Below, one piece after another: positions 46,013-58,399 of a stretch of DNA of 64,000 nucleotides. Every line of letters starts with the position of its first letter. Positions within the stretch are counted from its first letter, which is position 1. The stretch is from NCBI GenBank assembly GCA_024509875.1, contig JAMPIV010005827.1, forward strand, positions 343,501 through 407,500, in the 5' to 3' direction. The position numbers and the translations under genes are program-made. Source of the DNA: Oreohelix idahoensis (taxonomy: Eukaryota; Mollusca; Gastropoda; Stylommatophora; Oreohelicidae). The notes below the pieces were generated by a model. That model ran no database searches. It had not been told where the DNA came from and saw only the letters and a program-made list of their open reading frames with translations.

Positions 46013-46223
46013 TTCTAAATCAGGGTCTTTTAACCTGTGGTCAACGGACACCTTGGGGGTTTATGAAAGGATTCTAGGGGTTCCGTGTACATAACTGAAA
46101 AATTAATATGCAAAGATTTAAACTAAGCTTTTGTGTACATTTTCTCAAAAGGGGTTCACATCCTTCATTGCACAATCAAAGGGGGTCCATAGCACAACAA
46201 GTTTAAGAAACATTGTTGTAAAT
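46013..46223. mobile_element. hAT-like MITE (195 bp) with 8-bp target duplication
   Basis: Element 46021-46215 starts CAGGGTCTTTTAACCTGTGG and ends in an imperfect inverted version (reverse complement CAATGTTTCTTAAACTTG). It is flanked by TTCTAAAT (46013-46020) and TTGTAAAT (46216-46223), an 8-bp duplication with one mismatch. 8-bp duplications and CAGGG-type, TTAA-containing ends are characteristic of hAT elements. No coding capacity; a transposase source is not in the window. Confidence 0.7.
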
Positions 46224-46419
46224 GGTTCCTTTATACTTGTATTATAGCAAAGTTCTGCAAAGTATAGCACGCATTACATCGCGCCACAAAATTTATAGTA
46301 ACCACTTACTTACTTACTTAGTCGTTCCCCTTCTATCGTGAGACTAGAATCCATTCTAGTCCTCGGTCTTCTAAGTGTGTCTAATGTTGTCCTCCCAGCG
46401 GACTTTGGAGCACAGGAAA

Positions 46420-47195
46420 AAAAAACGATAAACTTAATAAGTTTAGCCAGCAGGTGGGCTTAAACATCAATTTAAAGAAGTCAGAGGTCATGACGCTCAA
46501 TGTGAGCAACCCTGAGCCCATATCAGTAAGGAATCTGCAACTAGTACAGACAGACACCTTCACATACCTAGGATGCATAGTAACACCAGACGGCGGGGCA
46601 GGCAAAGACATCAACATCAGAATGAATAAGGCAAGAACAGCCTTTTTTAGCCTAAACAACATCTGGAAGTCCTCTCAATACAGCACAAGCACAAAATTAA
46701 GATTATATCAGAGCTGTGTGCTTTCTGTGCTTCTCTATGGTGCGGAATGCTGCAGAGTTACAGAGAAGGAAATGTCGAAATTGTCCTCTTTTCACACAAC
46801 ATGCCTAAGAAAAATTCACCGAATCTTTTGGCCGAATACCATCACCAACCAAGATCTGCTTACTCGGAGCAAGCAAGAGGACATACACACCATCATAGCT
46901 GGCAGACGCTGGAGCTGGGTTGGCCATGTTCTCAGAAGAGACCCCGATGCCATCACAAGAACAGCTATGCTTTGGACCCCTGAAGGAAAACGAAAGAGAG
47001 GCCGACCAAAAACAACTTGGCGGAGGACTGTGGAGGCTGAGATGCAAAGAATGAACCAGAGTTGGGGCACTGTACGAAGGATGGCCACCGACCGAGCAAA
47101 GTGGAATCAATTTGTTGTTGCCCTACAAGACGCCACTAGGCGTGATGGCCACTGACTGCTTTGACGGTCGGCGGCTAAAGATCAAAGAAGAAGAA
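46420..47195 (+). mobile_element. LINE 3' end, second copy of the 37790-39645 family
   Basis: 5'-truncated just after the RT palm. One uninterrupted 233-codon frame (46454-47155) begins Gly-Leu-Asn-Ile-Asn-Leu-Lys and contains Thr-Tyr-Leu-Gly-Cys-Ile, Tyr-Gly-Ala-Glu-Cys-Cys, Gly-His-Val-Leu-Arg-Arg-Asp-Pro-Asp-Ala and a Thr-Arg-Arg-Asp-Gly-His terminus. The tail is AAGAAGAAG near 47185. Much better preserved than the 38892-39600 copy, so younger. Confidence 0.85.
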
Positions 47196-48586
47196 TTCTA
47201 TATAGTATATTACTGTGCTGGTTCTTGTGGGCTGCAAATTCTTTGGTATTTGTTGTGTTGTTTCCTAATGTCTGTAGTGTATGTGGTTTACCCCCTTCCA
47301 CGCTCTGTAATATAGTATATCTATTTAACCCTGTTGCATTTTAAGAATTTGTAGACGTTGGTTTACGACATAATTTTCTTTCTTTTCTATTGCAATTGAA
47401 ACCATCTCAAATACCTGTTTTGCATTTGTTGGTTATGTAAGGTTTGATAGTTTAACTTTTCATACTGCAATTGTGTGGTGAATATTAGTTTATAAATGCT
47501 TTTGCTCATCCTAAATTGTTATTGTTTGTTCTGTTAGTTGTTATATGTTGATTACAGTTTTGGTAAAGTATAAAATTTTACTGGGTATGTCAATTTTTAG
47601 AGTAGTTTCTAGAGATGATTTTGTTGCGTTTGGTGCTTTAAAATATTCTATGAGTGGTTCTCTTTGCTGTTCATATCTCGTGTATGTTAGTAGATAATGT
47701 TCCATGATGTTTTTCTCAAGACACGTTCGACAGTAAGGTTTCTTTATCATAAAATCTCATGTTCCCAGTTGCAATCTAATCAGCTTTTATTGCAGGGTAT
47801 TTTTGCTGCCCGATCCATTTCTACATTATGAATAATTTACCGCCATTGGCTACCAGAGATCTGGGTTATCACGAACAGCTACGCATATTTACTACTACAT
47901 TTAGATTTACGTCACTCGGAAGGCAAGAGACATAATTAGACCAGCGTTTCCTAATTTATTCATAATTCTATTTTGTTGATTGTTTCTTTTGTTATCCAGG
48001 CCTTGTGCTGGTAATTTACTTTTCCCAAGAACTTATTCACATGCATCTTTCATGTATATTTGATCCGTTGCTATTAATCTTAGTACTTGCGTTCGCCTTC
48101 TGGTTTTTGAAGCATGTGTTACTGATTGGATACTGTGACAAAACTGCTTTGTTTGTGTTTTTTATAATTTCTGGGACATCACGCATTAAACTGTTGTTTT
48201 CATCTAAATGTTGCTGTATATTTCTTGAGTTTTAATCTTACTTCGGTTAACAGAAAATGGTGATATAATTTACATTTGCTTCTCTTTTATACTGTCATGT
48301 ATAAAACTATAACTATTGTCCATTTAAAACCCAAACGGGAAGTCCGTTAATGTAATGTCGCTACCAGCCTTTATAACATTTCTGACAAAATTTAATTGTA
48401 ATGATGATTCAATCGTCATATTTATACATGAATGATCAATTTGATTTTCTATACTTTGGCTTGATGATGTCAACACTGTTTAATAAAGTATTCTTGTATG
48501 TTTAAATATGTTGCTTGTTATGATGCACATAACCTTATGGATATTTCTTCATTTTCATTGGTAGCTTAAAGTCAGTGCTTCCCTAT
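47196..48586. other. non-coding stretch, nothing recognised except a short duplicated block
   Basis: About 95 bases at 48305-48402 (CTATTGTCCATTTAA ... CGGGAAGTCCGTTAATGTAA) recur at 55922-56016. No gene seen. Confidence 0.5.
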
Positions 48587-48785
48587 ACTCGCTTCATAAC
48601 CGCTTTTTGTTTTTTCCTATCTTACAATTAGAGTTAGCATTACGATTTTCTCTTCTTTATTTCTCTTCGAAAGCCTTCCGTGTTGTCTGTATTCCTTGAA
48701 AGTCTGTCTCCGTCTCCTATTCCCTAATCCGCGTTTTATTCGGTGTCCCCTTATTTGTCCTATCCAGTGCATACCTGAACATATA
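48587..48785. repeat. dispersed repeat, copy of 53957-54152
   Basis: About 200 bases, highly similar to 53957-54152 (shared CGCTTTTTGTTTTTTCCTAT, ATTCCTTGAAAGTCTGTCTC and CAGTGCATACCTGAACATAT). See the longer element at 53957-54700. Confidence 0.75.
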
Positions 48786-48910
48786 CTGCCTTCCAGTTGA
48801 TTTCCTCAACGTGCGGTCCACCCAACGTTAACGCCTTTTCCTAACCACTTCGTCCACCATTTGTACGTGGTTCTTTCTATGAGTTCCACATTGGTGAACT
48901 GGTCATTTAA

Positions 48911-49144
48911 ATTAATATGAAACAAACATAAAGGTATGTTTTCAGGCACTCGTAAGAAATAAAGAAGTAGAACACTAGACAACAGAAAAACAGCAGACAT
49001 GAGTGGCTTACCCAGGATTTGAACACTGGACCTTCCGTGCGACAACACCGCCTAGCTATGCAAGCGAATCACACTATCCTCCCTGCCATCCACGCATCAC
49101 TACGAGAGCCTGAAAACATACCTTTATGTTTGTTTCATATTAAT
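48911..49144. repeat. 44-bp inverted repeats flanking a tRNA-like (SINE) segment
   Basis: 48911-48954 and 49101-49144 are reverse complements with one mismatch in 44 bases (arms contain GAAACAAACATAAAGGTATG). The 146-base spacer read on the minus strand has a tRNA-like segment with box B-type AGTGTTCAAATCC and a TTGCATAGCTAGGCGGTG box A-like part. It could be a MITE that captured a SINE, or a duplicated inverted insertion. Confidence 0.8.
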
Positions 49145-50180
49145 TTACCGTTTACAGGCCTCGGGTTTCCCTTCCTTATATGTTATAAATGTTTGAACGT
49201 GGTCATACCATTTTAATCCTCATATTCTGTGCACGCCCTCGTTTTTGAAGACCGTACTTCTTGCCTGAGGTTTTCGTTATTTTCTATGTTTCACAGCCAT
49301 ACAGTTGAACTGTATTCACATTTGATTATATGCCACCCTAATTAGGTTATGTTTCCAAATCATTTTCTAATGTCATGTGTATTTTTTAAGGATTATTCTG
49401 CCCTGTTCATTATTGATTATGATAAGGTCCTGTAAATGTGTGTAACTGTTATACTTTTACAATGTTGGGATTTTACTTTGTTTTTTTGCTTTGTATTTTG
49501 TTTATTTTTATTTAAAAAAATAATATTGAAAATGCATGTGTAGGATAATTGAATTCAGTATGGAAGACGAGAGAAAGGATAGGCAGAATGTTAGACAGGC
49601 CTGCGTGCCCAATTCTAAACCATGTGAAGATAAAGTTCGTTCGTACGTTCGTTCGTTCTATCTGATTCTGCTCTTGAGAAAAACACGGAGTTCCTACTCA
49701 CTCAATAGCAGACTGTTCAAATATTTAAGGAGTTCTGATTCTATACTGCCCTAATGTGTTCATACTCGAATTATTGTCAGATTTACTGTATAGATGTTTT
49801 GGATTTGTTTGTTTGTTTTGCATTTGTTGCTTTTTTCTTACTTTCATGACGTTCTTGTTTGTTTAAAAAAAAACCAAATAGTTTATTTTGATTATGTTTG
49901 GGTAATGTCATTGTATGCTGTTATATAACCTTTATAATGTTGTATGCCTTTAATTTAATGTGTTAAAGTAACATGTGGGAATGAAAGGGTATATTATGCA
50001 AGATAAGTGAGAGTGGAATTTATTTATTTCTGTTTTTACCCAGTGAGTATAGTCCTTTATCTATTTTAGATGTATGTTGTCATGGTTGTGAATGAAACTG
50101 ACTCACATTAATTTAATATCAGAATATGTCGTGGTACAATTTCTATCTCATGTGTTTCTGTACTGTTTCCAGGCGGTCAG
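49145..50180. other. non-coding stretch, nothing recognised
   Basis: AT-rich, short (GTTC)n run near 49636-49660; no supported gene. Confidence 0.5.
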
Positions 50181-51110
50181 TGTTAACTATGTCAATCTCT
50201 CCTCTCCCCCCTATGACGGTATTGCCTCCCCTGCTTTGCAGTAGTGGTCCAATAGTGGCCAAAACTCAAGAGTATCTAATATGGGCTTCAAAGGTATCTA
50301 CCTTCGCACAAGATTACTTTTCGCGATGTAGATAGAAGGGTAATGACACTTCTATTACAATGGGAGTCTTCACAAGATATTCAGATAAGCGAAAACATTG
50401 CTGCTTTGGCTGAGCACGTTAATTCTAGAATCTGCCGACAACTTTTGTGAAGGAATTAAGCACTTATTAATTTCAGCTCGTTCAAGCCCCCACCCCTGAT
50501 TTACTCAGTGGAATTCTTATTCTGGTATAGCTCAGTTTAGAGTGTGTGTAGTAATTTGACTGAGACAATGCAGTAACTTTAAAATGATTAAATCGAAGTT
50601 AAATTTGTAACATTACAAATAACAAAATTTAATAATCACTTGAGTTATAACAGTTTGAAAATAATGTGAATAGTTGAAAAGAAACGTTTCATTATTGATT
50701 TATAGTAGAGATGATGGGAAAAAATTCACTTTGGCAGCATGTATTTTTCACTTAGCTGCCAATAGTAGTTTCTGCTCTCGCTGATGGGTTCTTCTTACAC
50801 TGCTCACACTCGTCGCTGGCAAGGTTAAATTCGCCGCACGTTCCTAGAACGTCAAGGAGTAACGGCCAAGCTGGTCCTGCGTCTGTCTATAAGACCCTCT
50901 TATGATGGCGTCTCGCACAACGTCAGTCCACTTCTACCTTCACTTGGTTCCAGAGATAGTACTAGTACTTTCTGCTGGTACCATCAATAAGCCAATCCTG
51001 GCTCACATACTTATTGCTCAGATGAATAAAAGAGACTTAAATCGGCCTCTTACACGCGTCTGGGGTGTCGTTAATTTAATAAGTTCCCTCTCTGACTTCG
51101 TGTGTGGTCT
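50180..51110 (-). repeat. unclassified interspersed repeat, copy C (inverted)
   Basis: The reverse complement matches copy B in order: the ACTATCTCTGGAAC block (50950), GACGCCATCATAAGA block (50905), a GATTATTAAAT block (50635), the GGGGGCTTGAACGAGCT block (50478-50494), the AATCTTGTGCGAAG block (50310) and GGGGAGGCAA (50232). The copy extends to about 51110. Confidence 0.6.
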
Positions 51111-52070
51111 TTCAGTTTCCTCAGTCCCGGTTTCCTTATTTAATATGAAAGAGATTTCCTGGGCTATGAAAATCCGTCCAAAATTCTCCAGCAAAAGGTG
51201 TCCGGTATGTTAAGGAGGAATTCTGATTTCTAGGCTTCACTCTAGCAAGGTCTGGTATCTTGGCCAGCGATCTTCACAGTGGAATAACACTGAAACGTGT
51301 CAGGTTATATTCCCGGTCTCTCACTCATCTGTTTGTTATGGAGTTAAATAAACGCTCCAATCATTTTCAAACAGGAGGGTGAGGGTGTGGTACTTTCAAA
51401 TATTCAACGTGAAATAAGGTGCGTACAGGAAAATGTCACGTATTACCATATATGGCAATAAGACATGTAGTGCCCTGCGTACAGACTCGCGAACATGTCG
51501 ATAACCTCATATGACAACGTGTGTCAAAAGTAACAATTCATTACATTATCAGAAAGTAATCTCTTAATTGGGTCTGTCTATAAGTTGTCTCCACGTATTC
51601 CAAGCTTTGGTGATGCGCGCACCCTTCTTATCGGTGATTAGGCAGATAGCGCCGGGCGATGTACGTGTTAATCCATAGCGCTCAAGCTTGGTACAAGGGA
51701 ATTTTACCAACCTGCCTCTCGTAATATCATCTCTACCTCTCCTTGCAAATGTGAGGTATTTATCATCCACAAGGAGTGTCAGATAACAGACAAGACACAA
51801 TATACTGAAAGTAGTGAAAGAATACTTGAAAATATAAACTATCCACTACATAGTATAGAAAAAAGGAAATAAAGTGCGACAATTGAAAGCACGCAATAAA
51901 GTCAGTCAGTGCCACAAATGCATCGATTACTGCCGGAGTGAAACAGAGATCGAGAGGGGTCGCCCCATTCTGTCACAAATTCGTAACCCTTTGAAAATAG
52001 TTCATTCGTTCGTTCGTTCACTTCTTTCATAGCACGGTCTATTCTTCTCTCCATCGTTGTCTCCCTTCTC

Positions 52071-52115
<45 letters not shown>

Positions 52116-53160
52116 TATTCTAAGTAGTAGTCATGTTACACTACACTATAGACAGCGCTATCCAGACATCACGGCGCCTACTAACGGTTACTGAGCCAAT
52201 ATTGCAAATCCGTTAAACCCAGGTAATAACACATGACCAGAAAATAGACCTTTGTTAAGAGTAAAAAGGCATCTTAAAGTCTAGAAACCTCCATTGCTTT
52301 ACTGCATCCTTTTTGATGGACCTGACGGAAAACGCCCCAGTGTCAAATTTCATTGTATCAGCCAGCACGTGTATGCCTTCTCGGAGTAAACAGTAATTAC
52401 CGCGTGGGGAAGCTTTCTCACGTGAGACGAAGTTCAAGATTGCGTCACACAAGCTCAGAGGTCAGGAAGAGAATTTACGTGTGATTACGTCGGAACACCC
52501 ACCCCTCACAATTCAGTGACGTGAGCAACGGTGAAAACCCATCGAACGATCTAGAACACGTGAGAAGAGATTCATAAAAGCTAGAAGCTTAGACGCAAAC
52601 GCCACTTACACGCACAACCTGTGGGCCGAGTGCATCTACATGGCGGGGAATTCTACATTACAAGCACTTTGGTATTAACCAAGCGGTGTTGTATGATTTC
52701 ACTCTGTGCAGACTTTTAGGTTTCTGAGCGGACAACACTCGCAGTTGCAGAATTCAGTGTCCGGCGCCTGACGGGAACAGACAGTCAGTATTTTGACCGA
52801 TCAGCAGAACCAAAAGCCAGAGATCTCGTCAACTCCTAAGCATAAAAGAGCAGAGATCAACGCTCGCACGTGTAACATCATATCGCTGCTGGATGACAGC
52901 GCCTAACAACCTGCGCCAGTGCTGACAACACAGGATTACAGATAAGTCCAAAAGTACAAGGATTATTTTCCTCAAGATATCTCAGAGATCTTATTCAGAA
53001 TATCTAACAGAACTTTCACCCGAATAATAACGGAACTCTATTTAAAGTGCCTTCCAGAGTATTACAAAGTGAACATTACAATCAACAATGTTAGGCAACT
53101 CATGATAGTCACACCAGTGCTAATGATGATTAGTAGGACCCACTAGGACATTTCACCCGT
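51110..53160. other. non-coding stretch with (CT)n and one unrecognised ORF
   Basis: (TC)n at about 52073-52110. A 78-codon minus frame at 51564-51800 has no recognised family. Nothing else supported. Confidence 0.45.
51564..51800 (-). CDS. unrecognised 78-codon ORF
   Basis: The frame starts with Met at 51800 and stops at 51564. It is rich in Arg/Lys/Thr and its composition looks protein-like (Phe-Pro-Cys-Thr-Lys-Leu-Glu-Arg-Tyr-Gly; Ala-Trp-Asn-Thr-Trp-Arg-Gln-Leu). I see no known domain, no splice sites that would place it in a gene and no second copy. It could be a retroelement fragment or chance. Confidence 0.2.
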   Translation of the reverse strand: MCLVCYLTLLVDDKYLTFARRGRDDITRGRLVKFPCTKLERYGLTRTSPGAICLITDKKGARITKAWNTWRQLIDRPN

Positions 53161-53490
53161 GTGTTACCGGGGCCCGAAAGGGGAGCAAAGAATAGTAACA
53201 CTGCACCCTACCACGCATGTCGTAAAAGGCGACTAAGGAGGGTATGGGCATGGGGCTGTTTACCCCATCCCGTAAAAACTTCGCACAGTGGGCTGATCAC
53301 CTGCTTGCCAACCAATCTGATTACGGAAACAATGATAGATTGTTTGGTCTGTTTTTGTTCCACAAAGACGCCACTAGGCGTGGTGGAAACAGCGATAGAT
53401 TGATCAATTTGTTGTTGCCCTAAGACGCCACTAGGCGTACTGGCCACATACTGCTTTGCCGGTTGATGGCTAAGGATGGAAGAAGACTAG
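53160..53490 (+). mobile_element. LINE-derived fragments (5' leader-like block and two 3' tail blocks)
   Basis: 53200-53300 carries a CATGTCGTAAAAGGCGACTA block. It is followed by two partial repeats of AGACGCCACTAGGCGT (53366 and 53424), which is the 3'-end signature of the LINE at 46420-47195, and then a GGATGGAAGAAGA tail. A deletion-collapsed insertion, or two nested insertions, would explain it. Confidence 0.6.
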
Positions 53491-53956
53491 GACATTTAGT
53501 CATTCAGTGTTTATGACCATATTATTTTCGTTTACCTTTTCATTTTTCTCTGTGTGGTATATGTGGTTTAGGGATTAAATATCTGTACATAAGTTATATC
53601 ATCTACCAAGTGGTCGAGTGAGTACTTACATGTACTGTCTCTTAAATCCATTTATATATGTCATTTCCTCAGTATGAGAGGATGGGGGCTTAATAATAAT
53701 TATAATATTCAGTAAGAATAATAAGGGAGATTTGTTGCAAGGAAACAGAATCCATTCTCATGTGCCCTTCTGAGACATTACCTCTTTGTGAGAATATTCG
53801 CCTTCCTGTTCACCCCTCACTTGTATAGGGATCTAACCTTTAACGAGCCACTTATGAGATCCTATATATTTTTCTAATATTTCTTAATTTACAACTTTCT
53901 TATTCAACTGTGCTGTGACAATTAATGTCCAGTTCAGGATAACGGCACGACAGCTT
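53490..53956. other. non-coding stretch, nothing recognised
   Basis: AT-rich, no supported feature. Confidence 0.5.
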
Positions 53957-54700
53957 CATAGCCGCTTTTTGTTTTTTCCTATCTTTACAATTAGAGTTAG
54001 CATTAGGATTTTATTTTCTTTATTTCTCTTCGAAAGCCTTCGAAAATTGTCTGTATTCCTTGAAAGTCTGTCTCAGTCTCCTATTCCCTAATCCGCGATT
54101 TATTCGGTGTCCCCTTATCTGTCTTACCCAGTGCATACCTGAACATATACTGCATTCAGTTTCTTTCCATCTTGTTTTGCACAGTCTTAGGATATCAGTT
54201 TTATAGCTTATCATTTCTGTCGGATTATGGTCACACATTCAATGTGAGGTATGCTTTCTTCTCCATGATTTCAGAGTAGTACTAATTACCTGATTTGAGT
54301 TTCTCCTGTTTATTTAACCATTCCATCTTTTTTCGCACATTTCCAAAACTCTACATTTCTGCAGCCTCCTGTGCAATTCTTCTTTATTCATATAGCTCGG
54401 ACGTTCCAGGTGCCTGTTCGGTGGTTCTCCTAGGTGAAAGAAGTCAGCGAATCAGGCCCCTATAAACTGTCTCCGTATATCATCATATCCGTCCTGTTGG
54501 AGGGCCATTTTCCATCCCGAACTGCTGAGTTGGATTTTATGATTTTGAGGGCTTCTTCGTGGAGACCCGATCCTATGCCCAACCTTCCTTAGATGGACTG
54601 GAAACCAATCATAGGTCCTACCTGCCACGCTTCGCTGCGTAATTTGCAAATGAATTAAAGAGAATAAACTTGTTCTGTCTCTGTTATTTGTCACTGTTGC
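53957..54700 (-). repeat. unclassified retroelement-like repeat
   Basis: The first 200 bases recur at 48587-48785. The minus-strand frame 54020-54238 has Asp-Ile-Leu-Arg-Leu-Cys-Lys-Thr-Arg-Trp-Lys, which resembles the start of LINE endonucleases, but the continuation does not fit. 54452-54694 is another minus frame without recognised motifs. Probably a degraded LINE; low certainty. Confidence 0.4.
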
Positions 54701-56180
54701 GTGATAAATTCTCGCAACATCGTTTTATTACAATATCTATTTTATAACGCAAGGGCAACAACTGCTTGAAATTTATAGTCACTTTTCTCGGTAAGCATTT
54801 GTTTTCTCGCGTTGGTATTGAATGCAGTTAAGTTTTGAGCGGTGGTCTTTTTGCGCTGGACTGCGCATGACTGGTCTTGTTTTTTGGTCGATCGGTTTCC
54901 GCCCACCACTAGTGGAGTGAGCGATTTGAATGGCGAAAGAGATGCCTCGTTGAAGAGGGGATCTCCGCTATTTTTTGTTCTGTCAGGGATGTGTAGTCCT
55001 CTTAATGGATATTTCGTTTATTCGAGATAATACCTCTAGTGTTTCCCACATGTCGGGAGGCGTGATATTTCTGTGTATGTCCTGAAGGCAAGGTAAATTG
55101 ACTTTTTCATTAACTCTATCGATTTTGGGTCGTGAGCGATTTCGATTCATAGCCTGTCTTCGAAAGTCGTCGTCACGAGATGTTTTCCCAGCTCACATGT
55201 CGCTGTATTGTACTGCATCGGTTGATGCATGTTCCAAGGACCATTACTTGCTACTTTGTTAAATGAACTAGGTTTGGAAAACCTTTATTATCTAGAGGAT
55301 ATTTTTGAGGACATTATTTATACTTCGGCAGACGTGTCTGTCTTGCTGAAGTCAGACTAAGGAGAGTGAACTGATCTCATACATCTGGTTATCTCCTGGC
55401 TGTTATAGAAAAGGATGGAGTTTTTCACCTGACTACATTTACAGCACTATGAAATATAACATGCATCTGACTCATCATTGTAATGCTGTCTACCGTCTAT
55501 TGCTGTATTGAATGTTGCTGTGATAATGACTGTTTGATGTGCCTACATATTCGCGTAACCATTTTGTCACTGTGGCGTCCACAATAAATAATGAAGAAAA
55601 ACGTCAACGGCTGTTTCAAGAATCATTGACTTTATACGTCGTGAGTTTACTGACGTCCTATGTGGATTGCCCTGTTATTTTTGTATGAACATTGTTTTGA
55701 CTGAACACATCTGCACACTACACAAAACCAGACATGCGGATACCATCCATCATCATATGGCATCACGCATCAGTCACCCTTACTTGTCCTCAGATGTACC
55801 TATTGTTATACACAGCATTCTGTAAATTATGGTAAATTATTCCTAATTCTTTTAATGTAAATCTTCTGTATCTAATTCACACAGAACATTTCTATAGTAT
55901 GAATTACTGACTGGAGTTGGATATAACTATTGTCCATTTAATACCCACACGGGAAGTCCGTTAATGTAATTTCGCTACCAGCCTTTATAACATTTCCGAC
56001 AAAATTTAATTGTTTTCTAGACGTTCTTGTTTAGAGCAAATTTACCGTATTCTGGATAAGTCTTCAATTCAGGGTCGTGTTTCCAAATTTATAATAATCG
56101 CGTACCCCGTATGAGAATGTAGTGTTATCGGTGAAGATAATTGGGAGATGGTTTTAGTGATACTATTTTATCTACGCGAA
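54700..56180. other. non-coding stretch, nothing recognised beyond a short duplicated block
   Basis: 55922-56016 duplicates 48305-48402. No gene seen. Confidence 0.5.
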
Positions 56181-56859
<679 letters not shown>

Positions 56860-56860
<1 letters not shown>

Positions 56861-58399
56861 GAAGGATGTAATTTTAGACTGAGTAATAGTTGTCGATCTT
56901 GTCTACGGTGTATATTTGCGCTCATGTGGCATTCTCACACTGGAGTGGGCAGTCTAAATGAAACACACGGTTGCCATCTTTGAAACGTGTGAGACGCAGA
57001 CGATGTAATGAGAGACGGCCCTTGGTTTTAGACATCTCGGCGCTGTCTGACACCAGAGGAAACACCTTGTTGAGCACGAAACCGTAAGAAGTGTGAGTAG
57101 GGCAACGGATATCGTGGGATGTTACCATTAGTGGGGGGACCTTGAGTTGTGTCGATTAGGAAGATAATCTTTACTAAGACGTGATCTCATGTCATCCAAA
57201 CTGAGCATAGGACTCCTGATTTGCTCCCTAGAGGGATGGGCGGAGCTTTGCCCGACATTTTGACGTGGCTATCATGTGGTACAGGAGTGGATATGTAGAT
57301 TTAAACTAAAACAGTGAGAGAGTCGAGTCAGAGTTGAAAAGAAGCCAGATCGTCTTCATGTGCGGTATGCATCCTCGGTACGATACACCAGTGAGGTGGA
57401 GGATTTGATACGCATATGTTGCGTCTGTGTTCTAAGAGAACTAACGACATAGAGGTATGCTTGCATATGAGTACATTTTTATAATACTTTAGATTTAGTA
57501 ATATTAGACGTTTCAGGTTTAGGATTTATTACTGTTTAGAGTTTGTCTATCTATAACAGTTTGATAGAAGCTGATTTGCGACGTATGTGTTTTCTAGTAT
57601 AATTTCACGCTATTTTTAACTGTGAGACTGTGTTAAATGTGTAAAGTATTAAGTGCATTTATAAAAGAAATTCTAGTGTCGCACTGCGCTGTATACAAGT
57701 GTGTACTTATTACCATTATTATTATTTGTGTAGTGTTAAGTAATAGTTATATTGCATTCTTGTGAGCCGTAAGTGTGGTAAATTTTACATCAGTGATTAT
57801 TGTGAGAGAAAGATTTCCGTACCATCTAGCTCCGTGAGTAGCCTATGCCTATTACGTTTAGTATAGAGCTGTAAGAATAGAGTATATATATATATTTATA
57901 TCTGCTTGGTCTTTAGAGCAGCTAGGCCTCTAAGATACTGATCAAATGTAGGCATTTAGACCAGTTAGTTGTGTATAATATTTCATCATAGAAGTGCTTC
58001 ATTTAAGTTTTCTTTTGCGTGATGATGTAGTTAGTATTTAGTATGATTATGAAGGCATTATTGTTGACTTAACTGTTTATTGTATGATTACACATATACA
58101 CAGACCTGCACGAACACACACACACACACACACACACATGGTCATTTAAGCTCATCTACTAGCATATTTTCACACATGTGCAACACCACACACACAACAC
58201 ACACACACATGGACACATACTTGCAGGTTTTCACACATATGTATGTATTATTACTTAGATGATGTTTGTCTATTAGAAAGATGCTAGTTTATTTTGTTTC
58301 ATTTTATTTCAGAGAGTCCAGCAGTCTGTGCTGGGTTATATGGTGTTACGTAGAGAATACCTAAATAGCTTGGTTAAATGGTGTTGTATAGGAATTATC
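56860..58399. other. non-coding stretch with (CA)n runs
   Basis: CA-rich short tandem runs at 58114-58139 and 58183-58210. No gene seen. Confidence 0.5.
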
